Origin: [Clostridium] colinum
GTDB lineage: Bacteria > Bacillota > Clostridia > Lachnospirales > CAG-274
Length of the DNA: 64,000 nt
Assembly (NCBI RefSeq): GCF_940677205.1
Contig: NZ_OW712331.1
Span: 1,116,001-1,180,000, forward strand
Direction of reading: 5' to 3'
Shown: one piece after another, positions 29,910 through 39,308 of the stretch
How the letters are laid out: every line of letters starts with the position of its first letter
Numbering within the stretch: the first letter of the stretch is position 1
The notes under the pieces: model-generated
The model's input: the letters and a program-made list of their open reading frames with translations, nothing else
The model's database searches: none
What the model was told of the DNA's origin: nothing
Program-made: the position numbers and the translations under genes

Positions 29910-29950
29910 AAAATTAAGGGATAAATATAGTAGTACCCCCCTTTTTTAAG
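29910..29950 (-). promoter_or_regulatory. proS: Terminator-like hairpin in the proS leader, possible T-box remnant
   Basis: On the minus strand AGGGGGGTACTAC is followed by a short A/U stretch, CCCTT and a U run, about 50 nt before the proS start. It resembles the T-box antiterminator/terminator block (AGGGTGGNACCRCG ... CCCT-U tract), and the leader from the mapped promoter is about 230 nt. However, the UGGN bulge is GGGT here and no clear Stem I or Pro specifier is seen. It could be a plain attenuator. Confidence 0.35.
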
Positions 29951-30102
29951 TAAAACATTAATTTTTTACTATTATTTATTCGTATATGCATATAAAAATT
30001 ATAAAGGTAATCTATATATTCATTATATTAATAAAATTGTTAACAATTTTAAAAAATTTATATATAAATACCCTTTTAATTAATTTTATAATATTTAATA
30101 AA

Positions 30103-30131
30103 AATATATACTAAAATTAATTGTATGTCAA
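30103..30131 (-). promoter_or_regulatory. Promoter of proS
   Basis: Minus-strand TTGACA (30126-30131), 17-nt spacer, TATATT (30103-30108). Transcription would start near 30096, giving a leader of about 230 nt before proS. Confidence 0.7.
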
Positions 30132-30375
30132 GAATATTATATATAAAGGTATTAAGTTAAAGGATATATAAAAAATGTATATACTTTATTAAAAAATAAG
30201 TTTTTCAAAAAGTTTAAATTAACCTTAACTAAAAATATGACTTTTTCCAGATTGAACTAAGCCCCTATATAAATATATTCTACCTTTAAAAATTATAAAA
30301 AAAATGCTTTATTTTACATATCAATAAAGTTTATTTATATATAAAACCTAAATAAATAATATATTAAATTAAATG

Positions 30376-30404
30376 TTGACATATTTTACAATATGATATA
30401 TAAT
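30376..30404 (+). promoter_or_regulatory. Promoter of rplM-rpsI
   Basis: TTGACA at 30376-30381, 17-nt spacer, TATAAT at 30399-30404. A consensus housekeeping promoter, as expected for ribosomal protein genes. Start of transcription is expected near 30411. Confidence 0.85.
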
Positions 30405-30410
30405 ATTTAT

Positions 30411-30480
30411 GTTTTAGTGCCACTTTCAGATCCGTTAGCCCCGGGTTTCGAATATATGTATTAATAGATATCAAGGAGGA
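30411..30480 (+). ncRNA. L13 ribosomal protein leader (autoregulatory 5' UTR)
   Basis: This 70-nt leader between the promoter and the rplM ribosome binding site is far richer in G and C than its surroundings (AGTGCCACTTTCAGATCCG, then TTAGCCCCGGGTTTCGAA). It can fold into short helices. Position, size and composition match the Firmicutes L13 leader, which binds L13 to control its operon. The assignment is by resemblance and position, not by a covariance search. Confidence 0.6.
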
Positions 30481-30487
30481 ACCATAA

Positions 30488-30925
30488 ATGAGAACAACAT
30501 TTATAGCTAAAACAGCTGAAATAGAAAGAAAATGGTATGTTGTTGATGCAACAGATAAAACTTTAGGACGTCTTGCTTCAGAGGTTGCTAGTGTTTTAAG
30601 AGGTAAAAATAAACCTATTTATACACCTTTTTTAGATACAGGTGATTTTGTTATTGTTATCAATGCAGATAAAGTTAAAGTAACTGGTAAAAAATTAGAC
30701 CAAAAATTATACAGAAAACATTCTGATTACGTTGGTGGTTTTAAAGAAACTACTTTAAGAGCTATGATGGATAAAAAGCCAGAAGAAGTATTTAAACTTG
30801 CTGTTAAAGGTATGTTACCTAAAAATGCTCTTGGTAGAAAAATGTTTAAAAAACTTCACGTATATTCTGGTGCAGAACATAATCATGAAGCACAAAAACC
30901 AGAAGTATTAGAATTTAATTTTTAA
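30488..30925 (+). CDS. rplM: 50S ribosomal protein L13
   Basis: 145 residues, normal length, AAGGAGG upstream. Family features are [63 protein letters not shown]-type text and HLVYxGxxHxHxAQKP at the end ([18 protein letters not shown]). It is an early-assembly protein of the large subunit. First gene of the rplM-rpsI operon. Confidence 0.98.
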   Translation: MRTTFIAKTAEIERKWYVVDATDKTLGRLASEVASVLRGKNKPIYTPFLDTGDFVIVINADKVKVTGKKLDQKLYRKHSDYVGGFKETTLRAMMDKKPEEVFKLAVKGMLPKNALGRKMFKKLHVYSGAEHNHEAQKPEVLEFNF

Positions 30926-30945
30926 GGTGTATAGGAGGGTAAAAA

Positions 30946-31338
30946 ATGTCAGCAGCTAGATATTATGGTACTGGTAGAAGAAAAAGCTCTGTTGCTAGAG
31001 TTTATTTAGTTCCAGGTAACGGAAAAATAACTATAAATAAAAGAGATATAGATGAGTATTTTGGTCTTGATACTTTAAAGCTTATTATTAGACAACCATT
31101 AGAATTAACTAGCACTACTACTAAGTTTGATGTTTTAGTTAATGTTAAAGGTGGAGGTACTACTGGTCAAGCAGGTGCTATAAGACACGGTATTTCTAGA
31201 GCGTTAATTCAAGCAGATAGCGATTTAAGATCTTCTCTTAAAAAAGCTGGTTTCTTAACAAGGGACCCAAGAATGAAAGAAAGAAAAAAATACGGCTTAA
31301 AAGCAGCTCGTCGTGCTCCACAGTTCTCAAAACGTTAG
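30946..31338 (+). CDS. rpsI: 30S ribosomal protein S9
   Basis: 130 residues, 20 bp after rplM, with AGGAGGG upstream. Shows [34 protein letters not shown] and the basic tail [12 protein letters not shown] that reaches the P-site tRNA. Standard rplM-rpsI arrangement with a strong terminator immediately after. Confidence 0.98.
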   Translation: MSAARYYGTGRRKSSVARVYLVPGNGKITINKRDIDEYFGLDTLKLIIRQPLELTSTTTKFDVLVNVKGGGTTGQAGAIRHGISRALIQADSDLRSSLKKAGFLTRDPRMKERKKYGLKAARRAPQFSKR

Positions 31339-31357
31339 TTTTTACTATCAATTGTTT

Positions 31358-31389
31358 AAAACCTCAGAAAATAAGTTTTCTGAGGTTTT
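31358..31389 (+). terminator. Terminator of rplM-rpsI
   Basis: Perfect 14-bp stem (31358-31371 with 31376-31389, AAAACCTCAGAAAA) with loop TAAG and a T run, 19 bp after the rpsI stop. Confidence 0.88.
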
Positions 31390-31600
31390 TTATATGAATA
31401 TATAAATATTTGGTTGTTTACCATTTTTAGTGATATAAAAAATATAAACAATTAAAAAATATTTTATAAATAAAAGATAGAAAATTACTACTAAAAAACC
31501 TAATTTATAAATTTAAAAAAATTATCGCTAATTTTGACAAACAACCAATTATCATTTTTAAATACAACTTAAAATAGAAAAATTTCTAATATTTCAATAC

Positions 31601-33022
31601 TTATATATTTGCCTTTGTCAAAGTAAATATAAACTCACTTCCCTTGTTAGGTTCACTTTTAAGCTCTATACTTTCACCTTGAGATAATATAAAATCTTTT
31701 ACAATAGAAAGCCCTAAACCACTTCCTTTTTTATCTTTACCTCTAGAATAATCTGCTTTATAAAATCTATCAAATATTCTTTTTTGATCTTCAATAGATA
31801 TACCATAGCCTTCATCTTTTATAGACACAAAAACTTTGTTATTTTTAATATTTGTAGATATAAAAATAGATTTATTATCCTCAGTAAATTTTATAGCGTT
31901 ATCTATAAGATTGTAAATTACTCTCTGTATTTTTTGAATATCTGCAAATACAAATGTTTCTTTTTCCCCAAAAGATATTTTTATATCTAAATTTTTATTA
32001 ACTACTCTAGCTTCAAAACTTATTATAATTTTTCTTATAAGCTCATTTATATCAAAAATAATATTTTTTTCTTTTGTATCAATATCTTCTAGTTTATTTA
32101 TATCTAGTATATTATTTGCAAGAACTGTTAACCTTTCAGTTTCTTCTAAAACTATGTTAATATATTTTTCTTTTTTTTCTTCTGGTATAGTTCCGTCTAT
32201 AATAGCTTGTAAAAATCCTCTCATAGATGTTAAAGGAGAACGTATATCATGAGATATATTTGATATAAACTCTCGTCTTCTTTTTTCTTGCTCATCTAAA
32301 TTTTGAGCCATGTCATTTAACACTGTTGCTAACTGCCCTATTTCATCTTTACTATCTATATATATACGCTTTTTAAAATCTCCACTAGCCATTATTTTTG
32401 CTGCTTTATTTATTTCTATAAGTGGAAGACTAATTTTTTTTGAAAAAAGATAAACTAAAATAAACGCTCCTATTATAGCAAATACGGTAAATAATATTAT
32501 TATTTGATATGATTTTTCAACTGTTAAAAATAAATCTGTTACAGGCGTATTTATAAATATTGTCCCTATATAGTTTTCATTTATTACCATTGGTCTTGCT
32601 ATACTAAGCATAGTTTCATCAAATATACCATTCATAGTCCCTCTTATTTCATAATATGAATTATTTTTAGGCTCATTTAAAATTTTGTCTAAATCTATTT
32701 TTTCATTATTCCATTTTTTATCTATATCATTAGATATTATTTTAATAACATCTTCATTATCTACGAAAATAAAACTAGAATTTAAATATTCTTCTAATAT
32801 TTCTATTTCACTTTGAAGTGCTAGTAAACCATATCTTCCATTTAAAAAATATGCTTGCTTAAATGTTTTTGATATTTTTTTACTTTGTTCTACAAGTAAT
32901 TCTGTTTTTTGTTCTACAAAAAATGAACTAAAAGCTTTAGTAAGCCCTGCCCCTAACAATGCAAAACTTATCATAAGAACAAAAGATTGCATAAAAAATT
33001 GTTTTTTAAATAATGTATTCAT
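31601..33022 (-). CDS. Sensor histidine kinase, orphan
   Basis: 473 residues from ATG 33022 (AAGGA 8 nt upstream; an in-frame ATG three codons earlier overlaps the ribosome binding site). Layout: membrane segment at about 10-30, extracellular sensor of roughly 130 residues, second membrane segment at about 175-195 (IIILFTVFAIIGAFILVYLF), HAMP, HisKA with ISHDIRSPLTS (phospho-accepting His), and HATPase with DNAIKF, DEGYGI and GSGLGLSIVK. No response regulator is adjacent on either side, which is unusual for this class, so its partner must lie elsewhere. Confidence 0.93.
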   Translation of the reverse strand: MNTLFKKQFFMQSFVLMISFALLGAGLTKAFSSFFVEQKTELLVEQSKKISKTFKQAYFLNGRYGLLALQSEIEILEEYLNSSFIFVDNEDVIKIISNDIDKKWNNEKIDLDKILNEPKNNSYYEIRGTMNGIFDETMLSIARPMVINENYIGTIFINTPVTDLFLTVEKSYQIIILFTVFAIIGAFILVYLFSKKISLPLIEINKAAKIMASGDFKKRIYIDSKDEIGQLATVLNDMAQNLDEQEKRRREFISNISHDIRSPLTSMRGFLQAIIDGTIPEEKKEKYINIVLEETERLTVLANNILDINKLEDIDTKEKNIIFDINELIRKIIISFEARVVNKNLDIKISFGEKETFVFADIQKIQRVIYNLIDNAIKFTEDNKSIFISTNIKNNKVFVSIKDEGYGISIEDQKRIFDRFYKADYSRGKDKKGSGLGLSIVKDFILSQGESIELKSEPNKGSEFIFTLTKANI

Positions 33023-33150
33023 AAAAATCATCCTTTTTATAGTATAAATTTATATACATTATACTATAAAATATTTTTATTGAAAATAGATTTATATTCT
33101 AATTAACGTAAATTTAACATATAATCTATTGCTAGAGGAGGTAGATTTAT

Positions 33151-33444
33151 ATGAAAAAAAACAAATATAAGCCTGTTTTTATAAAATCTATTAAAAATTA
33201 TTTAACAAACAATGTCGAATTACCTAATGAAATAATCTTAAATATACCACTTATAACTATTGTTGGTCGCTCTAAAATATTGATTGAGAATTTTAAAAAT
33301 ATATCTCAATATTCAAATGAGATAATAAAAATAAACACAAATTGTGGAGTTTTTAAAGTAACCGGCAAAAATCTTTTTTTAAAAGAACTTAATAAAAATA
33401 AAATACTTATAAAAGGTACTTTAACACAATTTGAATTTATGTAG
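33151..33444 (+). CDS. yqfC: Sporulation protein YqfC
   Basis: 97 residues behind GAGGAGG. YabP/YqfC family (ELPNEIILNIPLITIVGRSKI, then ILIKGTLTQFEF), a small protein made in the mother cell during sporulation in related species. First gene of the yqfC-yqfD-phoH-ybeY block conserved in spore formers; 12 bp before yqfD. A CATATAAT element near 33117 could be part of a SigE-type promoter, but this is not firm. Confidence 0.88.
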   Translation: MKKNKYKPVFIKSIKNYLTNNVELPNEIILNIPLITIVGRSKILIENFKNISQYSNEIIKINTNCGVFKVTGKNLFLKELNKNKILIKGTLTQFEFM

Positions 33445-33456
33445 GTTGGTGAAATA

Positions 33457-34713
33457 ATGTTTAAATTTATATGGAATTACTTTAAAGGATATGTTATTAT
33501 AAAAGTTACAGGGTTTTCTATTGAAAGATTTTTAAATTTATGTTTAAATAAAAATATAATTTTATCTAAAATAGAAGAAACTAATGACGGTATTATGTGT
33601 ATGGTATCTATAAAAGATTTTAAAAATTTAAAACCTATATCTAAAAAAACTGGTTGTAAATATAAAATCATATTAAAATATGGTATGCCTTTTTATATAT
33701 TTAAAAATAGAAAAAGAAAAATGTTTTTAATCGGTGCTATATTTTTTGTATTTTTATTATACTATTTTTCATCTTTTATATGGACAATACAAGTCGTTGG
33801 TAATGATAAAATTGACAATAATCAAATTTTAAATTTTTGTGAAGAAAAAGGTCTTCATTTAGGTTCATATAAAAGAAAAATTAATACAAAGCTAATAGAG
33901 GCTGATATTAAAAATAATTTTAGTTCTATATCTTGGGTTAATATACAAATTATGGGTACTAAAGCTACAATTAAATTATCTGAAAATATACAAACCCAAA
34001 ATACTATTGAAAATAATGAACCTTGTGATATAATAGCTAAAGAAACTGGTGTTATAACAAATATTGTTACAAGAACAGGACGACCTCTTGTAAAAGCTAA
34101 AGATGTTGTACAAAAAGGAGAAATTTTAGTATCTGGTGAAATTTTTTTAAAAGACGGTGATGAAATAAAAGGTACTTATAATACTTATTCTGATGCTGAT
34201 ATAAGAGCTAAAGTTGAAAAAGAAATAACTGTTAATGTCCCATTTGAATATTATGTAAAAGAACATACTGGACAGAAAAAAACTACCTATAATTTATTAG
34301 CATTTAATAAAAACTTTTCTTTAAATTTGTTTAATAAAAATATTAATTATACATATTATGATACAGTTATATCTAGAAATCAATTAAAACTTTCTGAAAA
34401 TTTTTATTTACCTTTTATTATTAAAAAAACACAATATAAAGAGTATATACCTAAGAAAAAAACATATTCTATAGATGAAGCTAAACTATATGCTAATAAA
34501 CTTATATTAGAAAAAATAACAAAAGAAATTGATTTTTCTTCTGATATATTAAGCAAAGAAATTACTTATAAAGAAGAAAAAAATCAATTAATAGCTACTG
34601 CTAAACTAACATTAATACAAGATATATGTGAAAAAGCACCTATAAGTATTAGCTACCACAATGAAGGGAGTAATTTAGAAAATGGAACAAATGAAAATTC
34701 AAATAGCCAATAG
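33457..34713 (+). CDS. yqfD: Sporulation protein YqfD
   Basis: 418 residues. Cytoplasmic N-terminal domain (GYVIIKVTGFSIERFLNL), one membrane segment at about 88-107 (MFLIGAIFFVFLLYYFSSFIW), then the large YqfD extracytoplasmic domain (IQVVGNDKI, ETGVITNIVTRTGRPLVKAKDVVQKGE-type text with VKAKDVVQKGEILVSG). The family is needed for efficient sporulation (SpoIV-like). Its end overlaps the phoH start by 32 bp, indicating translational coupling. Confidence 0.92.
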   Translation: MFKFIWNYFKGYVIIKVTGFSIERFLNLCLNKNIILSKIEETNDGIMCMVSIKDFKNLKPISKKTGCKYKIILKYGMPFYIFKNRKRKMFLIGAIFFVFLLYYFSSFIWTIQVVGNDKIDNNQILNFCEEKGLHLGSYKRKINTKLIEADIKNNFSSISWVNIQIMGTKATIKLSENIQTQNTIENNEPCDIIAKETGVITNIVTRTGRPLVKAKDVVQKGEILVSGEIFLKDGDEIKGTYNTYSDADIRAKVEKEITVNVPFEYYVKEHTGQKKTTYNLLAFNKNFSLNLFNKNINYTYYDTVISRNQLKLSENFYLPFIIKKTQYKEYIPKKKTYSIDEAKLYANKLILEKITKEIDFSSDILSKEITYKEEKNQLIATAKLTLIQDICEKAPISISYHNEGSNLENGTNENSNSQ

Positions 34714-35668
34714 TCAAATTTTAAATATTTTTGGACAATATGATGTAAATATAAAAAAAATTGAACGTAGTTTTGCCGTAAACATAGTAAATAGAGGAGA
34801 AGATATAATAATATCTGGTAGTAAATATTCTTTAAAAAAGGCTGAAAAGGTATTAAAATCTCTTATATCAATAGCAAATCGTGGTGAAGAAATAACAGAA
34901 CAATCTATAAATTACCTTATAGCTCAAGTTGAAGACGAAAACTTTGATGATATAGAAAAAATAAATGATGATTTTATATGTGTTAATATTGCTGGTCGTC
35001 CTGTAAAGCCAAAAACTATTGGTCAAAAAACTTATGTAGATACTATTAGAAAAAATACTATTGTATTTGGAATAGGTCCTGCTGGTACTGGTAAAACATA
35101 TTTAGCAATGGCTATGGCAATTACTGCTTTTAAAAATAACGAAGTAAATCGTATTATTTTAACTAGACCAGCGATAGAAGCAGGCGAACATCTTGGATTT
35201 TTACCTGGTGATTTACAACAAAAAGTTGACCCATATTTAAGACCATTATATGATGCTTTATACGATATAATGGGGGTTGAAAATTTCCAAAAAAATATGG
35301 AAAAAGGTGCTATTGAGGTTGCTCCCCTAGCCTATATGCGTGGTAGAACATTAGATAATGCTTTTATTATACTAGACGAAGCACAAAATACAACGCCAGA
35401 ACAAATGAAAATGTTTTTAACTCGTATTGGGTTTGGCTCTAAGGCAATTATTACTGGAGATTTAACACAAGTAGACTTACCAACAGGTAAAAAATCCGGT
35501 CTTATTGATGCAATAAAAATCTTAAAAGATATAGAAGATATTGGTATATGTAAGTTTAGCAATAAGGACGTTGTTAGACACCCTCTTGTACAAAAAATAA
35601 TAGGCGCCTATGAAAAATTAGAAAAAGAGAAAGAAAAAATAAAAGAAAAACAAAAGAATAAAAACTAA
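34682..35668 (+). CDS. phoH: PhoH-family ATPase
   Basis: 328 residues starting inside yqfD, with GGGAG upstream. N-terminal KH-like region, then a P-loop ATPase with Walker A GIGPAGTGKTYLAMA, PAIEAGEHLGFLPGD, Walker B FIILDEAQNTTPEQ, and TGDLTQVDLP. Usually adjacent to ybeY, as here. The family is thought to act in RNA or ribosome metabolism, and the ybeY neighbour supports that. Confidence 0.95.
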   Translation: MEQMKIQIANSQILNIFGQYDVNIKKIERSFAVNIVNRGEDIIISGSKYSLKKAEKVLKSLISIANRGEEITEQSINYLIAQVEDENFDDIEKINDDFICVNIAGRPVKPKTIGQKTYVDTIRKNTIVFGIGPAGTGKTYLAMAMAITAFKNNEVNRIILTRPAIEAGEHLGFLPGDLQQKVDPYLRPLYDALYDIMGVENFQKNMEKGAIEVAPLAYMRGRTLDNAFIILDEAQNTTPEQMKMFLTRIGFGSKAIITGDLTQVDLPTGKKSGLIDAIKILKDIEDIGICKFSNKDVVRHPLVQKIIGAYEKLEKEKEKIKEKQKNKN

Positions 35669-35715
35669 GTAAATGATTTATTTTTCAATCTTTACTTAAT
35701 ATAAAAGGAGTTTTT

Positions 35716-36177
35716 ATGAATATTTTATTTGATAATAATACAAATTATATTATAGATGAAAATACTTTTGATTTGATACAAAAATGTATAGAAGAGTGCC
35801 TTAATATAGAAAATTTTACACATAATGTAGAGATAAGCCTTTCAATTGTTAATAATGAAGAAATAAAAGAAATTAATACCCTATATAGAAATATAGAAAA
35901 AGAAACAGATGTTTTATCATTTCCATTATTAGATAGCTTTGATAATATAGACAATAATGTATTGCACTCTATTCCATTAGGAGATATAATAATAAGTATT
36001 GACAAAGCTATTTCTCAATCTAAAGAATATGGACACTCCATACAACGTGAACTTTGTTTTTTAGTAGTCCATAGTATGTTACATCTTTTAGGCTATGACC
36101 ATATGACAAAAGATGAAGAAAAAACTATGTTTGAAAAGCAAGATATTATTTTAGATAATTTAAACATAAGGAGATAA
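35716..36177 (+). CDS. ybeY: Endoribonuclease YbeY (rRNA maturation factor)
   Basis: 153 residues behind AAAAGGAG. Zinc-binding motif HSMLHLLGYDHM (HxxxHxxxxxH) near the C-terminus, preceded by ETDVLSFPLLDS and LGDIIIS, all diagnostic. Acts in 16S rRNA 3'-end processing and ribosome quality control. Follows phoH and precedes era, the canonical order. Confidence 0.97.
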   Translation: MNILFDNNTNYIIDENTFDLIQKCIEECLNIENFTHNVEISLSIVNNEEIKEINTLYRNIEKETDVLSFPLLDSFDNIDNNVLHSIPLGDIIISIDKAISQSKEYGHSIQRELCFLVVHSMLHLLGYDHMTKDEEKTMFEKQDIILDNLNIRR

Positions 36178-36180
36178 TTT

Positions 36181-36714
36181 ATGTTAATAGAAACTAAAAG
36201 ATTAGTATTAAAACCTTTATGTACTAATGATTTTAATAACTTAAAAACTCTTTTACAAGATGAAAAAGTTATGTATGCTTATGAACATATATTTTCCGAT
36301 GAAGAATGTGAAACTTGGTTTAGCACTCAATTAGAAAGATATAAAGAAGAAGGTTATGGTCTTTTAGGTGTATTTTTAAAAGAAGATAATACTTTTATAG
36401 GACAAGCCAGTATTACTAAACAAAATTTAAATGGAAATATGGTAGATGAAATAGGATATTTACTAAAAAAAGAATATTGGAAAAAAGGTTATGCAATAGA
36501 ATGTGCTAAAGCCTTAAAAACTTATGGTTTTGATATTTTAAATTTAGATAAAATTTATTCTATAATTAGAGATAATAATATATCTTCTCAAAATGTAGCT
36601 AAAAAAAATAATATGAAAAAAACAATAACAATATTAAAACATTATTATAATCTAGATATGCCTCATTATGTATATTGTATAACAAAAGATGAATTTTTAA
36701 AAGAAAGGATTTAA
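36181..36714 (+). CDS. GNAT-family N-acetyltransferase (RimJ/RimL-like)
   Basis: 177 residues, beginning 4 bp after ybeY and ending 3 bp before era, hence inserted into an otherwise conserved operon. N-terminus LIETKRLVLKPLCTNDFNNL is typical of the RimJ-like subgroup, with DEIGYLLKKEYWKKGYAIECAKAL as the acetyl-CoA-binding region. Substrate unknown; small amines, antibiotics and ribosomal protein N-termini are all possible in this subgroup. Confidence 0.9.
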   Translation: MLIETKRLVLKPLCTNDFNNLKTLLQDEKVMYAYEHIFSDEECETWFSTQLERYKEEGYGLLGVFLKEDNTFIGQASITKQNLNGNMVDEIGYLLKKEYWKKGYAIECAKALKTYGFDILNLDKIYSIIRDNNISSQNVAKKNNMKKTITILKHYYNLDMPHYVYCITKDEFLKERI

Positions 36715-36716
36715 AT

Positions 36717-37622
36717 ATGAATAATAATTTTCGTTCTGGATTTATATCTTTAATAGGTAGACCAAATGTTGGTAAATCAACACTTATGAATAGTCTTATA
36801 GGAGAAAAAATAGCAATTATTTCTAGTAAACCTCAAACTACTAGAAATAAAATACAATCTATATTAACAGAAGATGATTTTCAGGCAATATTTATAGATA
36901 CACCTGGTATACATAAACCTAAATCTAAATTGGGTAACTATATGGTAAAATCTGCAGAAACAACTTTAAATGAAGTAGATATAATATTGTATCTTATAGA
37001 ACCATTTGAAAAGATTAAAGAATCAGATTTATCTATCATAAAAAGATTAGAAAATGTTTCTACCCCTGTATTTTTAATAATAAATAAAATAGACACTGTA
37101 TCTAAAGAACAAATTTTATCGGTTATTGATAGTTATAAATCTATATATAATTTTTCAGAGATTATTCCTATATCTGCATTAAAAAATAAAAATAAAGATG
37201 AACTTTTAAAATGTATAAAAAAATATCTACCACAAGGTCCTTTATTTTTCCCTTCAGATATGATAACAGACCAACCAGAAAGACAAATTGTCTCTGAAAT
37301 AATTAGAGAAAAAGCTCTAAAACTTTTGCAAGATGAAATACCTCACGGTATAGCAGTTGAAGTTAGCTCTATGAAACCTAGAAAAGATAAAGATATTATA
37401 GACATACAAGCTACTATTTATTGTGAAAGAGATTCTCACAAAGGTATTATAATAGGAAAACAAGGGTCTATGCTTAAAAAAATAGGGTCTAATGCTCGTT
37501 ATGAGATAGAAAGGCTTTTAGGTTCTCCTATAAATTTACAAATTTGGATAAAAGTAAAAAAAGACTGGAGAGATAGCGACTTTTTATTAAAAAACTTTGG
37601 ATATGACCAAAAACAAATTTAA
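36717..37622 (+). CDS. era: GTPase Era
   Basis: 301 residues, normal length. G1 IGRPNVGKSTLMN, G2 region QTTRNK, G3 DTPGIHKPK, G4 NKID, and a C-terminal KH domain (GIIIGKQGSMLKKIG) that binds the 16S rRNA 3' end. Essential factor for 30S maturation. AAAGGA lies just before the start. Confidence 0.98.
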   Translation: MNNNFRSGFISLIGRPNVGKSTLMNSLIGEKIAIISSKPQTTRNKIQSILTEDDFQAIFIDTPGIHKPKSKLGNYMVKSAETTLNEVDIILYLIEPFEKIKESDLSIIKRLENVSTPVFLIINKIDTVSKEQILSVIDSYKSIYNFSEIIPISALKNKNKDELLKCIKKYLPQGPLFFPSDMITDQPERQIVSEIIREKALKLLQDEIPHGIAVEVSSMKPRKDKDIIDIQATIYCERDSHKGIIIGKQGSMLKKIGSNARYEIERLLGSPINLQIWIKVKKDWRDSDFLLKNFGYDQKQI

Positions 37623-37732
37623 AAATTAATTTGTCAATAGTATTTTAGCACCTTTTATGGTAAATTTTCAATAGTATATAAATATAGTTTTTACTAAAAA
37701 TATTTATATACTTTTAAATGGGGGCTAAAATT

Positions 37733-37852
37733 ATGGAAAATTTATTTTGGAATATTTTTGAAAAAAGTGGAGATATTAATGCTTTTTTAGCTTATAAAGA
37801 ATATAAAACAAACAATGTAAATAATACAGAAAAAGATAAAGACAAAAAATAA
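37733..37852 (+). CDS. YqzL-like small protein
   Basis: 39 residues (MENLFWNIFEKSGDINAFLA then YKEYK and a Lys/Asp tail) preceded by GGGGG. The pattern 'WxxFxxTGxIxxYLxxKE' is that of the YqzL family, a tiny protein encoded between era and recO in many spore formers. Here it sits exactly there, 18 bp before recO. Function unknown. Confidence 0.8.
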   Translation: MENLFWNIFEKSGDINAFLAYKEYKTNNVNNTEKDKDKK

Positions 37853-37870
37853 CTATTAAGGAAGGATATA

Positions 37871-38623
37871 ATGAGTACATTTAAAGCTAGAGGTATAATA
37901 ATAAAAGAAAATTTAGTTGGAGATAACGACAAATCTCTTATAATACTGCTAAAAGATTATGGAAAATTTACTATATGGGCTAGGAATTGTAGAAATAGCA
38001 AAAGTAAGCTTTTATCTGGCTCTTCCATATTTTCTTATGCCGATTTTATTATATATGATAATGGAAGAACTCTTTCTTTAAACCAAATAGATATAATAGA
38101 AAATTTCTATAATCTAACAGAAGACTTAGACTCTCTAGCTTATGGTACATATTTTTTAGAATTTATAGATAAAAACACACAAGAAGCAACCCCAATAAAC
38201 GATATTATGTTGCTTTTATTAAAATCTTTATTAATTTTATCTAAATCTACTTCTATTTCACCTAAATTAATATGTAAAATATTTGAAATTAAATTTTTAC
38301 AATTAAATGGATATATGCCTTTAGTTGATAATTGTAGCTATTGTAACAATATTATTAATAAAGAGGATAAAATATATTGGGGAAGTAATGGTGTTGTATG
38401 TAAAAATTGTGTAAATAAAGAAGAGTTTTTATTAAATATTTCATATAATAGTATTTTAGTTACAAAGTATATTTTATCTTCAAAAATAGATAAATTATAT
38501 AATTTTAATGTATCTGATAATATTTTAAACGAACTATCTTTAATTAGCAAAAAACTTTTAAATTCGCATTTATATGTAAATTTAAAAAGCTCTCTTTTTA
38601 TAGAAGAATTAGAAAATATATAA
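37871..38623 (+). CDS. recO: DNA repair protein RecO
   Basis: 250 residues behind GGAAGGA. N-terminal OB fold (FKARGIIIKENLVGDNDKSL, LLKDYGKFTIWARNCR), helical middle, and a zinc site (C-x2-C in CSYCNN and C-x2-C in CKNC). RecO loads RecA onto SSB-coated DNA with RecR. Shorter at the C-terminus than some homologues but complete. Confidence 0.94.
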   Translation: MSTFKARGIIIKENLVGDNDKSLIILLKDYGKFTIWARNCRNSKSKLLSGSSIFSYADFIIYDNGRTLSLNQIDIIENFYNLTEDLDSLAYGTYFLEFIDKNTQEATPINDIMLLLLKSLLILSKSTSISPKLICKIFEIKFLQLNGYMPLVDNCSYCNNIINKEDKIYWGSNGVVCKNCVNKEEFLLNISYNSILVTKYILSSKIDKLYNFNVSDNILNELSLISKKLLNSHLYVNLKSSLFIEELENI

Positions 38624-38770
38624 ATATTAACCATTTTAATTTATTTTTGTTTAATTTGTATAATTTATACAATAAAATTGTTTTTAATTCATATTATTTG
38701 TCAATTTAATTTTTTACTATTTAAATATATAATTAATAACGATAATACTATTTTTTCAGGAGGAAAATTA

Positions 38771-39295
38771 ATGAATATTTGGCATGATATTAATGAAAAT
38801 AGAGTAAAACCAGAAGATTTTGTATGTGTTATAGAAATATCTAAAGGTAGCAAAAAAAAATATGAACTAGATAAAGAAACTGGTCTTATTATTTTAGATA
38901 GAATTTTACATTCATCTGTTCATTATCCAGCCAACTATGGTTTTATACCTAAAACTTATGGCGATGATAAAGACCCTCTAGATGTTCTTTTATTATGTTC
39001 TGAAACTATTGACCCTTTAACACTTGTTGAAGCATATCCTATTGGTGTTATGCATATGGTTGATAACGGTGAAAATGATGAGAAAATCATAGCTATACCT
39101 CATAATGACCCTGTATATAACTCTTATAAAGATATATCTGAGCTTCCACAACATATATTTGAAGAAATGAAACATTTCTTTACTATATATAAAGACCTTG
39201 AAAATAAAAAAACTACAGTTGAAAAATTAGGTAGTGCCGAAGAAGCAAAACAAATTATAGAAACTTGCATTAAAAACTATAAAAATAAATTTTAA
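38771..39295 (+). CDS. ppa: Inorganic pyrophosphatase, family I
   Basis: 174 residues from ATG 38771, which has CAGGAGGA upstream; the open frame extends upstream without a ribosome binding site. Motifs: KGSKKKYELDKETG, ILHSSVHYPANYGFIPKTYG and the metal-binding DDKDPLDVLLL signature. Hydrolyses pyrophosphate released by biosynthesis. Single gene closed by a strong terminator. Confidence 0.95.
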   Translation: MNIWHDINENRVKPEDFVCVIEISKGSKKKYELDKETGLIILDRILHSSVHYPANYGFIPKTYGDDKDPLDVLLLCSETIDPLTLVEAYPIGVMHMVDNGENDEKIIAIPHNDPVYNSYKDISELPQHIFEEMKHFFTIYKDLENKKTTVEKLGSAEEAKQIIETCIKNYKNKF

Positions 39296-39308
39296 ATATA
39301 TTTATAAA

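Noticed and set aside
38678-38770. Upstream extension of the pyrophosphatase frame
   Set aside because: The extension lacks a ribosome binding site and would place the excellent CAGGAGGA inside the coding region; start set at 38771.
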